64,000 nucleotides of DNA from Maledivibacter halophilus (GCF_900167445.1 NZ_FUZT01000009.1:1-64000); one strand, 5' to 3'. Shown: positions 27,976 to 37,226, counted from the first letter of the stretch. Translations and numbers: made by a program. The notes: generated from the sequence alone by a model not told the origin.

Positions 27976-29307
27976 ATGTCCAATAAAGTAAATGAGAAAA
28001 ACACTACTGTTAGCTTAGAGGAACAAGGTTATAAAATTATGGGTATCTCAGCTTCAATGTTTTTCGTTTTAGCCATAGTAGTTTTAGCAGCTACTTATAT
28101 GGGTGCACTTCCAGGTGGTATGGTTGGAGCATTTCCTATTATGATGATTATTGGAGCAATATTTAATGAATTAGGTAATCGTACACCTATTGTAAAGGAT
28201 TTTCTGGGTGGAGGCCCAATTGTAATTATATTTGGTTCTTCAATTTTATTAACCTATGGACTGCTACCTGAAAAGACTGGGGAAATAGTAACTACATTTA
28301 TGAAAGGCGGAGGATTTCTAAGCTTTTATATTGCAGCTCTTATTACTGGTAGTATATTGGGGATGGATAGAAAACTATTGATTAAAGCTTCAGTAAGATA
28401 TTTGCCTGCTATTATAGGGGGCGTTATAGTTTCATTAGGTTTAGTTGGATTAGTTGGTGGACTTATAGGATATGGAGCAAAAAAGGCTATACTATATATT
28501 GGAGTACCCATAATGGGTGGAGGTATGGGAGCTGGAGCTGTGCCCTTGTCAAAAATATTTGGTGAAGCTTTGAATGTTGACACAAAGGAAATGCTCTCTG
28601 TTATGATACCGGCCCTTGCTTTAGGAAATGCTTTAGCTATAGTTGTGGCAGGCCTATTAGATAAGCTAGGAAAGATAAAACCAAAATTTACAGGAAATGG
28701 AGATCTATTAAAGAAAGAAGATAAGAAAGAAGCTAAGAAAGAAGCTCCTGATAAGGAAGATGTAAACTATCCTATTGATTATAAATTAATGGGTATTGGA
28801 CTTTTATTATCAACTACATTTTTTGTTTGGGGGAAAATATTAGGGGAATTTATACCTATTCATTCATATGCACTTATGATAATATCTGTAGCTATTTGTA
28901 AAGCTGCAGGCATAGTCCCTAGAAAATATGAAGTTGGAGCTTTTCAATGGTTTAGATTTATTATGAATAATTTGACTCCCGCATTATTGGTTGGGATAGG
29001 GATAGCTTATACAGATTTGAACGCAGTTATTGATTCGTTTAATATACAATATATTTTATTAGTTTCTGTTACAGTTGTGGGTTCAGCAATTGGCTCAGGC
29101 ATTATAGGAAATTTACTGGGCTTTTATCCTATTGAATCTGCAATTACTGCTGGTCTATGTATGGCAAATATGGGAGGTACAGGAGATGTGGCAGTATTAT
29201 CTGCTTCAAAACGTATGAAATTGATGCCCTTTGCCCAAATTTCATCTCGTATCGGTGGAGCCTTTATGCTTATACTTGCAACAGCTCTATTAAGCATATT
29301 TGGATAA
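27976..29307 (+). CDS. 2-hydroxycarboxylate transporter (2HCT family; malate/citrate carrier)
   Basis: About 443-residue inner-membrane carrier. Family signature GGxG loops are visible: VPIMGGGMGAGAVPLSKIF in the first half and the AIGSGIIGNLLGFYPIESAI and CMANMGGTGDVAVLSAS elements in the second. These carriers move malate or citrate with sodium or in exchange for lactate. Start at 27976 has AAAGGGGAG upstream, better than the in-frame ATG at 27934, which lacks a site. The gene is 60 nt after malic enzyme. Confidence 0.92.
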   Translation: MSNKVNEKNTTVSLEEQGYKIMGISASMFFVLAIVVLAATYMGALPGGMVGAFPIMMIIGAIFNELGNRTPIVKDFLGGGPIVIIFGSSILLTYGLLPEKTGEIVTTFMKGGGFLSFYIAALITGSILGMDRKLLIKASVRYLPAIIGGVIVSLGLVGLVGGLIGYGAKKAILYIGVPIMGGGMGAGAVPLSKIFGEALNVDTKEMLSVMIPALALGNALAIVVAGLLDKLGKIKPKFTGNGDLLKKEDKKEAKKEAPDKEDVNYPIDYKLMGIGLLLSTTFFVWGKILGEFIPIHSYALMIISVAICKAAGIVPRKYEVGAFQWFRFIMNNLTPALLVGIGIAYTDLNAVIDSFNIQYILLVSVTVVGSAIGSGIIGNLLGFYPIESAITAGLCMANMGGTGDVAVLSASKRMKLMPFAQISSRIGGAFMLILATALLSIFG

Positions 29308-29357
29308 TTATCAAAAGTTAAAGAAAAAATAGAAAAAGAATCTAAAACCGAAATTAT

Positions 29358-29385
29358 CTCTGTCAAATTGACAGAGGTTTTTCTT
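29358..29385 (+). terminator. Rho-independent terminator after the 2HCT carrier
   Basis: CTCTGTCAA pairs with TTGACAGAG, followed by GTTTTTCTTT. Confidence 0.85.
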
Positions 29386-29504
29386 TATTGTGGAGATTAT
29401 TTTTGTACTATTTACAATTCCAAATTGTTTCATTATACTTATGGAAAAAAGCAAATAATAATATAGAATATTATATGAGACAATCAAAACATGGAGGAAA
29501 AGAA

Positions 29505-30746
29505 ATGAAATATTATGATGCTATTATTATTGGTGCAGGTCCAGCAGGATTGTTTACTGCTATTAATTCATCAGTGAAAAATAGAAAGGTATTAGTTTTA
29601 GAAAAAAATTCTTCTGCGGGAAAAAAGCTTCTGATTTCAGGAGCAGGACAATGTAATTTGACCCATGATGGGAGTGTAAATGATTTTTTGAATTATTACG
29701 GAGAGAATGGAAGATTCATAAAGCATGCACTGTTTAATTATACTAATGGGGATTTATTAAGTTTTTTTAGAAGCAGAGGTTTAGATTTTACAACCAATGA
29801 AGATGGAAAGATATTTCCCGATACTTTAAAGTCATTGGATGTTTTAAACATACTTTTAGAGGAATGTAAAAAGAAAAATATTGATATAAAATATAATCGG
29901 AGAGTAGAAGGGGTTAATTATAATAAAGAAAGCTCATGTTTTTCTATTAAGACAGAGAAAGAAGAATATGAATCCCGGTATTTAGTTATAGCTACTGGAG
30001 GAAAGTCATATGGTAATACCGGTTCAACAGGAGACGGATATTCATTTGCTAAAGATTTAGGGCATAATATTGAAAAGCCCATGCCTTCCCTTACACCATT
30101 ATATATAAAGAACTATCCTTTTTCCGAGCTTTCAGGAATTTCCTTTGAAGATATTATTATTACTTTATGGAGAAGTAATAAAAAAATTAAAGAATTTAAA
30201 GGGGATATTCTTTTAACCCATAAAAATATTTCAGGACCGGGAATTTTGAATTTTTCCAGATATGTTCTTCCGGGAGATATACTTAAAATAAATTTTATAG
30301 GTACAGAAAATGAAGAAGGATTTAGAAAAAAATTTATAGAATATATTCAATCAAGAGGAAAGTTAATGGTGAAAACTGTTTTAAGAGAATATTCTATTCC
30401 CAAAAGATTTATAGATAAACTGCTGGAACTTGCTTATATTTCCCAGGAACTTAAATGCAGTGAGTTGGATAAAAAAAGAAGAAAGTGTTTAATTAAAATG
30501 CTTATCAGCTTTCCAATGGAGGTAGAAAGATTAGGAGATTTTCATATTGCTATGGCAACAAGGGGAGGTGTATCCTTAAAGGAAGTTAATCCTAAGACAA
30601 TGGAATCCCGTATTATTAAAGGTTTATTTTTTACTGGAGAAGTACTTGATATAGATGGAGACACAGGAGGATATAATATACAGGCAGCATTTTCAATGGG
30701 GAAATTAGCAGGCCAAAGGATAGGTGAAAGGATTAAGGGGGAATAA
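29505..30746 (+). CDS. FAD-dependent oxidoreductase, HI0933/BaiN family
   Basis: About 413-residue flavoprotein. The FAD Rossmann motif IIIGAGPAGLFTA is at the N-terminus; GAGQCNLTHDG and YSFAKDLGH follow; the C-terminal GGVSLKEVNPKTMES and GEVLDIDGDTGGYNIQAAFSMG match the family exactly. Members are NAD(P)/FAD-dependent reductases of unsettled role, including bile-acid reductases. Start at 29505 has GGAGG seven bases upstream; the frame is open 39 codons further but without a ribosome binding site. It runs directly into tag with 4 nt between. Confidence 0.9.
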   Translation: MKYYDAIIIGAGPAGLFTAINSSVKNRKVLVLEKNSSAGKKLLISGAGQCNLTHDGSVNDFLNYYGENGRFIKHALFNYTNGDLLSFFRSRGLDFTTNEDGKIFPDTLKSLDVLNILLEECKKKNIDIKYNRRVEGVNYNKESSCFSIKTEKEEYESRYLVIATGGKSYGNTGSTGDGYSFAKDLGHNIEKPMPSLTPLYIKNYPFSELSGISFEDIIITLWRSNKKIKEFKGDILLTHKNISGPGILNFSRYVLPGDILKINFIGTENEEGFRKKFIEYIQSRGKLMVKTVLREYSIPKRFIDKLLELAYISQELKCSELDKKRRKCLIKMLISFPMEVERLGDFHIAMATRGGVSLKEVNPKTMESRIIKGLFFTGEVLDIDGDTGGYNIQAAFSMGKLAGQRIGERIKGE

Positions 30747-30750
30747 TTAA

Positions 30751-31311
30751 ATGAAAAAGAGATGTGGATGGGCTGGAAATGATCCCATATATATTAAGTA
30801 CCACGATAAGGAGTGGGGAGTGCCAGTTCACGATGATATAAAGCATTTTGAATTTATAGTTCTAGAAGGAGCTCAGGCTGGACTTAGCTGGATAACTATA
30901 TTAAAGAGAAGAGAAAATTATATAAAGGCCTTTGATGGATTTGACCCTGAAAAGGTGGCCAAATATGATGAAAAGAAAATAGAAAAGCTTCTTCAAAATA
31001 AGGGGATAATCAGAAACAGAAGAAAAGTTGAGGCTGCCGTAGTAAATGCGGGGGCTTTCCTGAAAGTGCAAAGGGAGTTTGGAAGCTTTGATAAATACAT
31101 ATGGCAATTTGTTGGAGGAAAAGTGATAAAAAACAGATGGGAAAGCTTAAGTGAAGTTCCTGCAAAGACAAAGGAATCAGAAGAGATGAGCAAGGATTTA
31201 AAAAAGAGAGGATTCAAATTTGTTGGTCCAACTATTTGTTATGCATATATGCAGGCTGCAGGAATGGTGAATGATCATTTAGTAGATTGTTTCAGATATG
31301 ATGAGGTTTAG
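30751..31311 (+). CDS. tag: DNA-3-methyladenine glycosylase I
   Basis: 186-residue DNA repair enzyme excising 3-methyladenine. RCGWAGNDPIYIKYHDKEWG begins the family's N-terminus, with the cysteine used in zinc binding; EGAQAGLSWITILKRRENY and the C-terminal GFKFVGPTICYAYMQAAGMV with DHLVDCF, where the remaining zinc ligands lie, are all present. Full length for the family. Starts 4 nt after the flavoprotein gene, so cotranscribed with it. Confidence 0.96.
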   Translation: MKKRCGWAGNDPIYIKYHDKEWGVPVHDDIKHFEFIVLEGAQAGLSWITILKRRENYIKAFDGFDPEKVAKYDEKKIEKLLQNKGIIRNRRKVEAAVVNAGAFLKVQREFGSFDKYIWQFVGGKVIKNRWESLSEVPAKTKESEEMSKDLKKRGFKFVGPTICYAYMQAAGMVNDHLVDCFRYDEV

Positions 31312-31396
31312 ATTAGGTTGATTGAAGAAATATAAAATTTTGGTCTATTTATCTCCCCATATTCATATTTATTAATATGGGTAAGGGGGGACAAAC

Positions 31397-32491
31397 ATGG
31401 GGAAGAAAGCTGTATTATTTCTCATGATTTTTTTATCTTTAATAGGCATTTCATATGCAGATGAAGAAGATTTAATAAAGGCGGAGATTTTAGAGATAGA
31501 GGAATATTCCAGTGAAGGCATACCTAAAACCAAAGTCAAAGCCAGAATACTGGAAGGGGAATATAAGGGAAAGATAGTCAATATAGAGTATATACCCATT
31601 GAGTATTCCTCTAATAATTATAAGCTTGTAAAGGGGACAAAGATTTTAATAAAACTTGATTTTCATGAAAGTGGAGGGGTAAAAGCCAGAATTATAAATA
31701 TATCCAGGGAAGATCATTTAAAAATATTAGGTATGATTTTCTTAGCCTCAGTAATTTTATTCGGAGGTATAAAGGGAATTCTTTCTGTGGCCTCCCTAGG
31801 AATAACGGGAATTATAATAGTTAAAATTATGATACCAATGATACTTGATGGGCATAGTCCAATGCTTGTGGCTGTTGTGAGTACAGTAATTATTATATTA
31901 ATAAGCTTTGTTCTTATATCGGGTTTTACCAGGAAAAGTCTGGTGGCCATATTGGGAACTGTAGGAGGAACAATCACTGCAGGTATTTTAGCTAAAATCT
32001 TTACAGATTTATGTGCTATAACAGGATTTGGAAGCGAAGAAGTAAATGTCTTAATAAGACATATGGATGTAGTGATAGACTATAGAGGGCTATATCTTAG
32101 CGGAGTACTCATAGGAGCCATTGGAGTAGTAATGGATGTAAGCATGTCAATTACTTCAATGATATTTGAATTAAAGGCAAAAAACCCTAATATAGGCTTT
32201 GGGGGACTAGTTGAATCTGGGCTTAAAGTTGGAAGAGATATAATGGCAACCATGGTAAATACCCTTGTACTTGCTTATGTAGGAGGGGCAATGCCGGTGA
32301 TTTTGGTTCTGTACTTTATGAATTTGCCCTTTAACAGTCTTGTAAGTACAGAGATTTTGGCAACGGAAATAATAAGGTCCTTGTGCGGCAGTGTGGGTTT
32401 AATACTAACTATACCCTTCACTTCAATAATTGCAGGAATGATGGTTCCAGATAAAAAGTATATTAAGAGAAGATATAGGTACAGAAAATAA
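31397..32491 (+). CDS. YibE/F family membrane protein
   Basis: 364-residue exported/integral membrane protein. An N-terminal signal (residues 1-21, KKAVLFLMIFLSLIGISYA) leads to a ~95-residue extracytoplasmic beta-rich region (KAEILEIEEYSSEG...), then about six membrane helices with GAIGVVMDVSMSITSMIFEL and VGRDIMATMVNTLVLAYVGG, the conserved YibE/F core. Function of the family is not established; transport has been suggested. RBS AGGGGGG is upstream. It converges with marR-like gene; the 19-nt gap has little space for a terminator. Confidence 0.9.
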   Translation: MGKKAVLFLMIFLSLIGISYADEEDLIKAEILEIEEYSSEGIPKTKVKARILEGEYKGKIVNIEYIPIEYSSNNYKLVKGTKILIKLDFHESGGVKARIINISREDHLKILGMIFLASVILFGGIKGILSVASLGITGIIIVKIMIPMILDGHSPMLVAVVSTVIIILISFVLISGFTRKSLVAILGTVGGTITAGILAKIFTDLCAITGFGSEEVNVLIRHMDVVIDYRGLYLSGVLIGAIGVVMDVSMSITSMIFELKAKNPNIGFGGLVESGLKVGRDIMATMVNTLVLAYVGGAMPVILVLYFMNLPFNSLVSTEILATEIIRSLCGSVGLILTIPFTSIIAGMMVPDKKYIKRRYRYRK

Positions 32492-32510
32492 AAAGGGACC
32501 GTTCCAAAGG

Positions 32511-32978
32511 CTAATAGCTTGCCTTTGGATTGGTTTCCTTTAAATTATTTGCAATTTTTCTAAGACATCTAAGAAAGACGGTACGCTCTTCTTTTTCTAG
32601 AGGATTTAAAAGCTTTTGCCATAAAAGCTTTTCTCCGTTCTTGTGTTCCTTTTGGGCTAGTTTTCCTTCCTGGGTCAATTCAAGACCAAAGGACCTTTTG
32701 TCCCTTTTACTTATTGTTCTATTTACTAAATTTCTTTTTTCCAATCTGTTAATTGCATTTGTTAGTGTACTATTAGGTATACCTAAAATATTTACAATTT
32801 CTCTAAGAATTATATCTGGATTTTTATGAATAATTTCTAGAATACTTATTTCGATGGTTGTAACTCCTTTAAGCTTATCGGTAAATATTCCGATATCACC
32901 CCGTTGACTAGCAAAAACTATTTCATGATATATTTCGTCTATGGCTTTAATCTCATCCATATTTATAATATCCTTCAT
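32511..32978 (-). CDS. MarR family transcriptional regulator
   Basis: 155-residue winged-helix regulator. Helix-turn-helix region: ISILEIIHKNPDIILREIVNILGIPNSTLTNAINRLEKRN, with the wing LVNRTISKRDKRSFGLELTQEG. Length is typical. RBS GGGGAGGG is correctly spaced. It is divergent from the Fur-box gene cluster at 33190, across 211 nt; it may regulate itself or YibE/F. Ligand unknown. Confidence 0.88.
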   Translation of the reverse strand: MKDIINMDEIKAIDEIYHEIVFASQRGDIGIFTDKLKGVTTIEISILEIIHKNPDIILREIVNILGIPNSTLTNAINRLEKRNLVNRTISKRDKRSFGLELTQEGKLAQKEHKNGEKLLWQKLLNPLEKEERTVFLRCLRKIANNLKETNPKASY

Positions 32979-33104
32979 AAAATCCCTCCCCGTATATATT
33001 TCTTATACTAATAAATATATATGTATATCTTTATCAAAGATGTAGGGTTTTAAAGTACTATAAAATTTTATATTTATTATCTGACCAATTTATAAACGAA
33101 AATA

Positions 33105-33133
33105 TTTACAGGAAGGAAAAGATATGGTATTAT
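33105..33133 (+). promoter_or_regulatory. Promoter of the DUF3793-flavodoxin cluster
   Basis: TTTACA (33105-33110), 17-base spacer, TATTAT (33128-33133). The -10 overlaps the left arm of the Fur box. Confidence 0.7.
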
Positions 33134-33167
33134 GTTATTGATAATGATAACTATTATCAATAACATA
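33131..33167 (+). promoter_or_regulatory. Fur box at the DUF3793 promoter
   Basis: A near-perfect inverted repeat: TATGTTATTGATAA and TTATCAATAACATA flank TGATAACTA. The GATAATGATAA core matches the Fur consensus. Overlap with the -10 predicts repression when iron is plentiful. Confidence 0.85.
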
Positions 33168-33189
33168 ATCAATAAAGAGGGGGAACAAA

Positions 33190-33792
33190 ATGCAGGTGCC
33201 TAATTGTAAGGAAACTTGTATATTGGCTTATAAAAATAAAGATAGATTTATTACATGGCTTGTTGAGATACTAGGGCCAGTGCTTATGGGTTCAAAACCT
33301 GCTGAATTACTTAGTTTTTCAAAATATGAAAAGGACAAATTTAAAAAAATTCAAGATATAGAAAGACATATAGGTAAATGCAAAAGAATTGAGTATAAAT
33401 TATTTAGATATAAAAATGATAGTATAAAAATACTATTTTATAATCCAAGGGCTTTGGATAGGAGCTTAAAAGAATATAGAAATATGAAGTTTTTAAAAAG
33501 TCTGGGATATCCAAAGGAATATGATTTAGATGAATATATACAATTTATTGTCAATAAAATGGTAGATGGTATAATCCCCCATGAAATAGGAGTATTTTTA
33601 GGATATCCTTTGAAGGATATTATAGGATTTATAGGACATCCCTCATTAAAACTTACTAAAATCAGAGGCTGGAGAGTTTACGGAGATCCCAGGCTGTCAG
33701 ATAAAAGACTTCATGAGTTTTTAGAAGCTAAAAGTAAAATAAAAAGGATGCTTATGCTTAAAAGACCTGAGGAAATTTTAATATCTATGTAA
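33190..33792 (+). CDS. DUF3793 family protein
   Basis: 200-residue cytosolic protein matching the DUF3793 family by its opening cysteine-containing stretch and NYKDR/ITWLVEILGPVLMGSKPAELL segment, IEYKLFRYKNDSIKILFYN, the HEIGVFLGYPLKDIIGFIGH block and RGWRVYGDP. Function is unknown, but the gene here has a strong Fur box over its promoter and precedes a flavodoxin, tying it to iron limitation. In Clostridia such proteins are, from memory, often next to flavodoxins or iron transporters. RBS GAGGGGG. Confidence 0.8.
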   Translation: MQVPNCKETCILAYKNKDRFITWLVEILGPVLMGSKPAELLSFSKYEKDKFKKIQDIERHIGKCKRIEYKLFRYKNDSIKILFYNPRALDRSLKEYRNMKFLKSLGYPKEYDLDEYIQFIVNKMVDGIIPHEIGVFLGYPLKDIIGFIGHPSLKLTKIRGWRVYGDPRLSDKRLHEFLEAKSKIKRMLMLKRPEEILISM

Positions 33793-33810
33793 AATAAGGT
33801 TGGGTTTAAC

Positions 33811-33879
33811 TCGTTGTGCTAGTTCCTATATCGGTAGTTTATATTTTAAAACAGAAAAATTGATTTAATAGCACAACGA
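33811..33879. repeat. Inverted repeat before the flavodoxin gene
   Basis: TCGTTGTGCTA (33811-33821) and TAGCACAACGA (33869-33879) are perfect 11-base arms separated by 47 nt. It may form an RNA hairpin between DUF3793 and flavodoxin; function unknown. Confidence 0.5.
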
Positions 33880-33955
33880 TTTGATTTATAATATTGAGTT
33901 TATAAGCTGTGATAAATTACAGCAAAAACATATATATAAATGGAGGGAATCATAA

Positions 33956-34390
33956 ATGAAAAAAGCAACTATAATTTACTGGAGTGGTACTGGCAATACT
34001 GAAATGATGGCAAATGCTGTTGCTGAAGGAGTAAAAAGTGTTGGGAATGATGTGGATGTAGTTAGGGTAGAGGATACAAACAAGGATATGGTTATTAATT
34101 CACAGCTCCTTGCATTTGGCTGCCCTTCTATGGGGATGGAGGTTTTAGAAGAAGAGTCTATGGAACCCTTTATTGAGTCTTTAAGTGATGTTGATTTTTC
34201 AGGTAAAACAATTGCATTATTTGGGTCCTATGACTGGGGAGATGGTGAATGGATGAGAAATTGGGTAGAAAGAATGAAGGAATATGGAGCCAATTTAGTA
34301 AATGAAGAAGGTTTGACTATTCATCTGACCCCCGATGATGAAGGAATAGATGATTGTAAAGCATTGGGAGAACAGTTGGCTAAAGCATAA
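33956..34390 (+). CDS. Flavodoxin
   Basis: 144-residue FMN electron carrier, usually made in place of ferredoxin when iron is short. The FMN phosphate loop is WSGTGNTEMMANA at residues 9-21; FGCPSMGMEVLEE and FGSYDWGDGEW supply the other two isoalloxazine-contacting loops. Full length for a short-chain flavodoxin. GGAGGG precedes the ATG. Downstream of the Fur-controlled DUF3793 gene by 163 nt, consistent with iron-responsive expression. Confidence 0.95.
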   Translation: MKKATIIYWSGTGNTEMMANAVAEGVKSVGNDVDVVRVEDTNKDMVINSQLLAFGCPSMGMEVLEEESMEPFIESLSDVDFSGKTIALFGSYDWGDGEWMRNWVERMKEYGANLVNEEGLTIHLTPDDEGIDDCKALGEQLAKA

Positions 34391-34421
34391 ATAATTATAT
34401 ATAATTTCTATGGAGGCTAAA

Positions 34422-35042
34422 ATGGTTCACGACATAGGGGAATTATCACAGAATTTTGAATTATACCATGATATAATTCAGTGTCTAGTAGGAGCACTTG
34501 AAGCTAAGGATTTATATACAAGGGGACATTCTATAAGGGTTGGGGACAAAACATATGAACTGGCAAAGGAAATAGGAATAGCTGGAGAAGAACTTGAGAT
34601 TATACATATAGCTGGTCATCTGCATGATATTGGAAAAATAGGTGTTCCTGACAAAATTTTAAACAAAAGAGGCAAATTAACTGATAATGAATGGAAGGCC
34701 ATAAAAAGACATCCTGAAATTGGAAGTAATATTTTGAATAATTCAGGCAAACTTAAGATTATATCAAAGCTTGTTCTTCATCATCATGAAAGATGGGATG
34801 GTAAAGGCTATCCCCATGGACTAAGTGGAAAGGATATTCCACTAGGGTCTAGAATTATTGCTATATGCGATTCAATAGATGCCATGACTTCACAAAGGCC
34901 CTATAGAAAACCAATGTCATGGGATGTATGCAAAAAAGAGATTAGGAACAATAAGGGAATACAATTTGATCCTCTTTTAGTAGAAGCAGTAGAAGGATTA
35001 TGGGAATATTGGGAAAAAGACACTTCTTCAAATAAACATTAA
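34422..35042 (+). CDS. HD-GYP domain phosphodiesterase
   Basis: About 206-residue cytosolic protein made almost wholly of an HD-GYP domain, predicted to hydrolyse cyclic di-GMP. Metal-site residues are visible in RGHSIRVGD, HLHDIGKIGVPD (HD motif) and LHHHERWDGKGYP (the HHExxDGxGYP block), then SRIIAICDSIDAM. No sensor domain is attached. I prefer the ATG at 34422 with GGAGG five bases upstream over 34410. It lies 31 nt after flavodoxin, so may share the iron-responsive transcript. Confidence 0.93.
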   Translation: MVHDIGELSQNFELYHDIIQCLVGALEAKDLYTRGHSIRVGDKTYELAKEIGIAGEELEIIHIAGHLHDIGKIGVPDKILNKRGKLTDNEWKAIKRHPEIGSNILNNSGKLKIISKLVLHHHERWDGKGYPHGLSGKDIPLGSRIIAICDSIDAMTSQRPYRKPMSWDVCKKEIRNNKGIQFDPLLVEAVEGLWEYWEKDTSSNKH

Positions 35043-35049
35043 TTTTTCC

Positions 35050-35092
35050 CCAAACCACTAGGTGAATATATTTATTTATCTAGTGGTTTTTC
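35050..35092 (+). terminator. Rho-independent terminator after the HD-GYP gene
   Basis: AACCACTAG pairs with CTAGTGGTT and is followed by TTTTC. Confidence 0.85.
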
Positions 35093-35420
35093 TAACTTGC
35101 TAAAAATTCATAATGAATATAGTATAGCTTTAGAACTTATAAAGCAAGAAGAAAAGTCTTAATTGTTGAGTAACAAATTCTGGTTAATTCCATAAGGAAT
35201 GGGATGAAAGCTCCATGATGTTTTTGGAATAAGGTATTGTAGTTGAAGGAATAAACTAATAAAATATATGTATATAGTGAACTACTCATCGCTTGCTTAA
35301 TCAGAAATGGGGGGTTTTAGTATTGGTCACCAAAAGTTTTAGGTGATATAAAGAAATTTTTAGACCACAGGATATAAAGTGGAATTAATATGCTGATGAG
35401 TGTATAATTATTTATAAATA
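35093..35420. other. Gene-free stretch before the ABC transporter operon
   Basis: About 330 nt without a supportable gene or structure; AT-rich. Nothing recognised apart from the promoter and Fur box that follow it. Confidence 0.5.
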
Positions 35421-35449
35421 TTGACAATAAGATAGAAAAGTGGTACATT
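35421..35449 (+). promoter_or_regulatory. Promoter of the TauABC-type operon
   Basis: TTGACA (35421-35426), 17-base spacer, TACATT (35444-35449), 35 nt before the substrate-binding protein ATG. Confidence 0.75.
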
Positions 35450-35465
35450 GACAATGATTATCAAA
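35447..35465 (+). promoter_or_regulatory. Fur box at the TauABC-type operon
   Basis: TTGACAATGATTATCAA, a 7-1-7-like inverted repeat (TGACAAT/ATTATCA) overlapping the end of the -10. Predicts iron-dependent repression. Confidence 0.75.
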
Positions 35466-35483
35466 GAATTAGGGGGAATAAAA

Positions 35484-36479
35484 ATGAATAAATTATTCAA
35501 ATTTACTACAGTCAGTTTAATAATTGTTTTATCATTGCTTGTTTTTGCAGCTTGCGATGGCAATAAGGCAGAAAGTGAGCCTACAACTATAAAAGTTGCA
35601 ACCCTAAAGGGACCCACAGGGATGGGAATGGTAAAGATAATGGAAGATAATGAAGAAAATAAGGGAGATATAAATTATGAATTTACTGTATCAGGTGCTC
35701 CCGATGAGCTAGCTGGAAAAGTTATAAAAGGAGAAGTGGATGTTGCTGCTCTTCCTACAAATCTGGCAGCAGTTATCTATAATAAAACAGAAGGACAAAT
35801 AAAGCTTGCAGCAGTAAATACAATGGGAGTATTATACATACTTGAAAATGGAAATGAAATAGAAGACATCGATGATTTAAAGGGTAAAAAGATACATGCC
35901 AGTGGTAAAGGTGCTACTCCAGATTATGTACTTAAGTATGTCCTTAAGGAAAATGGAATAGATCCTGAAAATGATGTTGAGATAGATTTTTCAATGCAGC
36001 ATGCTGATCTTTCTGCAATGGTTGCTGCAGGAGATGCTGACATAGCTTTCTTACCACAGCCCCATGTTACTACAGCTCTCATGAAGAACAAGGATATGAG
36101 AATCGCCCTTGATATGACTGAGGAATGGGATAAAGTTTCAGGGGATGAAAGTCAGCTTGCCATGGGATGTATTGTTGTACAAAAAGAATTTGCCCAGAAT
36201 AATAAAGAAGCTTTAGATAAGTTTTTAGAAGAATATAAAGCTTCAGTTGAGTGGGTGAATGCCAATAATGCCGATGCAGGAGCCTTGGTAGAAAAGCATG
36301 GGATTCTTCCCAATGCAAAATTGGCTGAAAAAGCCATACCAAAGTGTAATATTGTATTTATGGATGCTGGGGAATCAAAAAAATTATTAGATGGATTCTA
36401 TAGAATACTCTTTGATTTTAATCCAAAATCAGTTGGAGGTAAGCTTCCCGATGAAGAGTTTTATTACATTGAAAAATAA
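35484..36479 (+). CDS. ABC transporter substrate-binding lipoprotein (NitT/TauT-like)
   Basis: About 331-residue lipoprotein. Signal peptide with lipobox VFAAC (cysteine near residue 24). The mature part resembles periplasmic binding proteins of the nitrate/taurine/thiamine-precursor group: IKVATLKGPTGMGMVKIM, GEVDVAALPTNLAAVIYNKT, and DLKGKKIHASGKGATPDYVLKYVL. Start at 35484 has AGGGGG upstream. Ligand unknown; the Fur box over the promoter suggests an iron-related ligand such as a metallophore or cofactor precursor. The permease gene overlaps its 3' end by 29 nt. Confidence 0.88.
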   Translation: MNKLFKFTTVSLIIVLSLLVFAACDGNKAESEPTTIKVATLKGPTGMGMVKIMEDNEENKGDINYEFTVSGAPDELAGKVIKGEVDVAALPTNLAAVIYNKTEGQIKLAAVNTMGVLYILENGNEIEDIDDLKGKKIHASGKGATPDYVLKYVLKENGIDPENDVEIDFSMQHADLSAMVAAGDADIAFLPQPHVTTALMKNKDMRIALDMTEEWDKVSGDESQLAMGCIVVQKEFAQNNKEALDKFLEEYKASVEWVNANNADAGALVEKHGILPNAKLAEKAIPKCNIVFMDAGESKKLLDGFYRILFDFNPKSVGGKLPDEEFYYIEK

Positions 36480-37212
36480 TAAAACATTTAAAGCATGGGT
36501 TATAATATTTTGGATATTAGTTTGGGGGATAGTTTCTCTGCTTATAAATAAGGAGATCTATCTCCCTTCTCCTATTAGTACCCTAGAGGCCTTTCTTAAA
36601 TTAGTAGTAAAAGTAGAATTTTGGAAGAGTATTTTCCTGTCTATATTCAGGGTAATGTTTGGATTCATTATTTCATGTATACTTGGAATATTTATTGGAA
36701 TAATCTGTGGCTTAAATAAATTGTTTTATGAGCTTTTTAATCCATTAATTGTTAGTATAAAATCTACTCCTGTTATGTCCTTTATAATTATTGCCCTTAT
36801 TTGGTTTAAATCTGGAAATGTTCCTATATTTATATGTTTTTTAATGTGCTTTCCGGTTATCTGGACAAATGTTGTTGAAGGCATAAGGAATGTAGACAGT
36901 AATTTACTTGAGATGTCACACATTTATAATGTTAAAAGATATATGATAATAAGGAAAATATATATACCCTCTGTTATTCCATATATTTCAGCTGCAATTA
37001 CCATGGCTTTAGGTTTGGGTTGGAAGGTTACAGTGGCCGCTGAAGTACTTAGCAGTCCCAAGTATTCAATAGGTAAACATCTTTATGATGCAAAGGTGTA
37101 TCTGGAATCTGCTGATTTGTTTGCCTGGACAGGAGTAATAATAATACTTAGTTTCGGATTTGAATTTTTATTCAAGTATATATTTAAAAGGTTGAAATTA
37201 GTGGGTTATTAA
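36451..37212 (+). CDS. ABC transporter permease (NitT/TauT-like)
   Basis: About 253-residue inner-membrane permease with roughly six helices. The EAA-type loop that contacts the ATPase is near EMSHIYNVKRYMIIRKIYIPSVIP, with GLGWKVTVAAEVL following, typical of the TauC/SsuC group. I place the start at the ATG at 36451, eleven bases after GGAGG, inside the 3' end of the binding-protein gene; a TTG at 36472 is an alternative. Part of the Fur-boxed three-gene operon. Confidence 0.9.
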   Translation: MKSFITLKNNKTFKAWVIIFWILVWGIVSLLINKEIYLPSPISTLEAFLKLVVKVEFWKSIFLSIFRVMFGFIISCILGIFIGIICGLNKLFYELFNPLIVSIKSTPVMSFIIIALIWFKSGNVPIFICFLMCFPVIWTNVVEGIRNVDSNLLEMSHIYNVKRYMIIRKIYIPSVIPYISAAITMALGLGWKVTVAAEVLSSPKYSIGKHLYDAKVYLESADLFAWTGVIIILSFGFEFLFKYIFKRLKLVGY

Positions 37213-37226
37213 AGGATGTGTAGAAT

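Noticed and set aside
35093..35420. Possible decayed gene between the HD-GYP gene and the ABC operon
   Set aside because: Translations in all frames are interrupted and show no recognisable family, so no feature beyond a gene-free note is supported.
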